A stretch of DNA of 15,331 bases, from positions 1 through 15,331 of the forward strand of contig CAIVXR010000160.1 in the NCBI GenBank assembly GCA_903909925.1. The letters are read 5' to 3'. How positions within the stretch are numbered: position 1 is the first letter of the stretch; every line of letters starts with the position of its first letter. This stretch comes from an uncultured beta proteobacterium. GTDB lineage: Bacteria; Pseudomonadota; Gammaproteobacteria; Burkholderiales; Burkholderiaceae. Both the position numbers and the translations under genes were made by a program. The notes under the pieces were generated by a model, which worked only from the letters and a program-made list of their open reading frames with translations, did no database searches and was not told where the DNA came from. Of this stretch, positions 15,103 through 15,331 are shown piece after piece.

Positions 15103-15331
15103 CTATTCACTCGTACCAGATTTGCTTGGGAATTTAAACGAAGCATAACGGACAACTGCATTTGCTATCGCCAGAATTAAGATTGTCAGACCCATAAATA
15201 GAATAGCTAGATCTGCTTCATGTTTGGTGTTTACTAGATCAATGATCAGGCGAGTTACTGCAGTAATAGCCACATAGATCAAAAACCGCACCGGCATATG
15301 GTTGGTCTTGAAATAAATGCCTACCATGGCG
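15103..15331 (-). CDS. psiE: PsiE-like inner membrane protein, N-terminus cut by window edge
   Basis: The minus-strand frame is open from the right edge to a stop at 15103-15105, giving the last 75 or so residues. They align with the C-terminal half of PsiE: a short KTNHMPVRFLIYVAITAVTRLIID stretch matches the E. coli pattern of a Phe/Pro-Arg-Tyr/Phe segment followed by an 'ITAxxRLII' helix. A second hydrophobic helix follows (about 15 residues rich in Leu/Ile/Ala, LAILFMGLTILILAIANAVV), then a short polar tail. The Met near 15327 is internal; the frame continues past 15331. PsiE is a small four-helix inner membrane protein induced by phosphate starvation and carbon control in E. coli; its job is unknown. 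The stop lies 58 bases before the pirin start. Confidence 0.8.
   Translation of the reverse strand, partial: AMVGIYFKTNHMPVRFLIYVAITAVTRLIIDLVNTKHEADLAILFMGLTILILAIANAVVRYASFKFPSKSGTSE

Noticed and set aside
1..15331. Search for CRISPR arrays, insertion sequences, tandem repeats and phage genes
   Set aside because: No repeated units, transposase motifs or integrase motifs were seen by eye in any part of the window.

Overview
The window looks like chromosomal DNA of a moderately AT-rich betaproteobacterium in the Burkholderiales. A Polynucleobacter-like organism is my best guess. This rests on two periplasmic tricarboxylate-transporter-type (Bug/TctC) binding proteins, a betaproteobacterial-looking gene set (YaeQ, Uup, CbpA/CbpM, PsiE, pirin), dense packing and modest GC. 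It is inference, not a database result. There are no rRNA or tRNA genes, insertion sequences, CRISPR arrays or phage genes that I can see, and no gene-free stretch exceeds about 150 bases.

Layout. (1) Positions 1-785, minus strand: yaeQ followed by a PIN-domain protein cut by the left edge. (2) 884-4473, plus strand: an uncharacterised FAD-dependent dehydrogenase (COG2509 type) and the ABC-F ATPase Uup. (3) 4480-5774, minus strand: the DnaJ-like chaperone CbpA and its modulator CbpM, sharing a 4-base stop/start overlap. (4) 5796-14320: an accessory-looking catabolic region in four alternating blocks. These are a minus block (binding protein 1, then an UxaA/GarD-type dehydratase), a plus block (one muconate-lactonising-type enolase-superfamily protein), a minus block (one 3-hydroxyacyl-CoA/L-gulonate-dehydrogenase-fold oxidoreductase), and a plus operon (SMP-30 lactonase, GntR/HutC regulator, Ldh2-type dehydrogenase, binding protein 2). 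(5) 14343-15331, minus strand: a pirin-family cupin and the C-terminal part of PsiE, cut by the right edge.

The catabolic region is the most interesting part. Capture by Bug proteins, lactone hydrolysis, oxidation by two different dehydrogenase families, dehydration by a sugar-acid dehydratase and isomerisation by an enolase-superfamily enzyme together suggest a pathway for a sugar acid or its lactone, under a local GntR repressor. The substrate cannot be read from the sequence. The membrane subunits TctA/TctB and an aldolase or kinase to finish the pathway are not in the window, so they must lie elsewhere or be shared. The 141-base divergent promoter region at 10464-10604 holds a perfect 6+6 inverted repeat and is the natural control point.

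I found no clear evidence of a new defence or mobile system. The novelty candidates are the unassigned pathway, the dehydrogenase with an altered cofactor-discriminating position, and the YaeQ-PIN pair.
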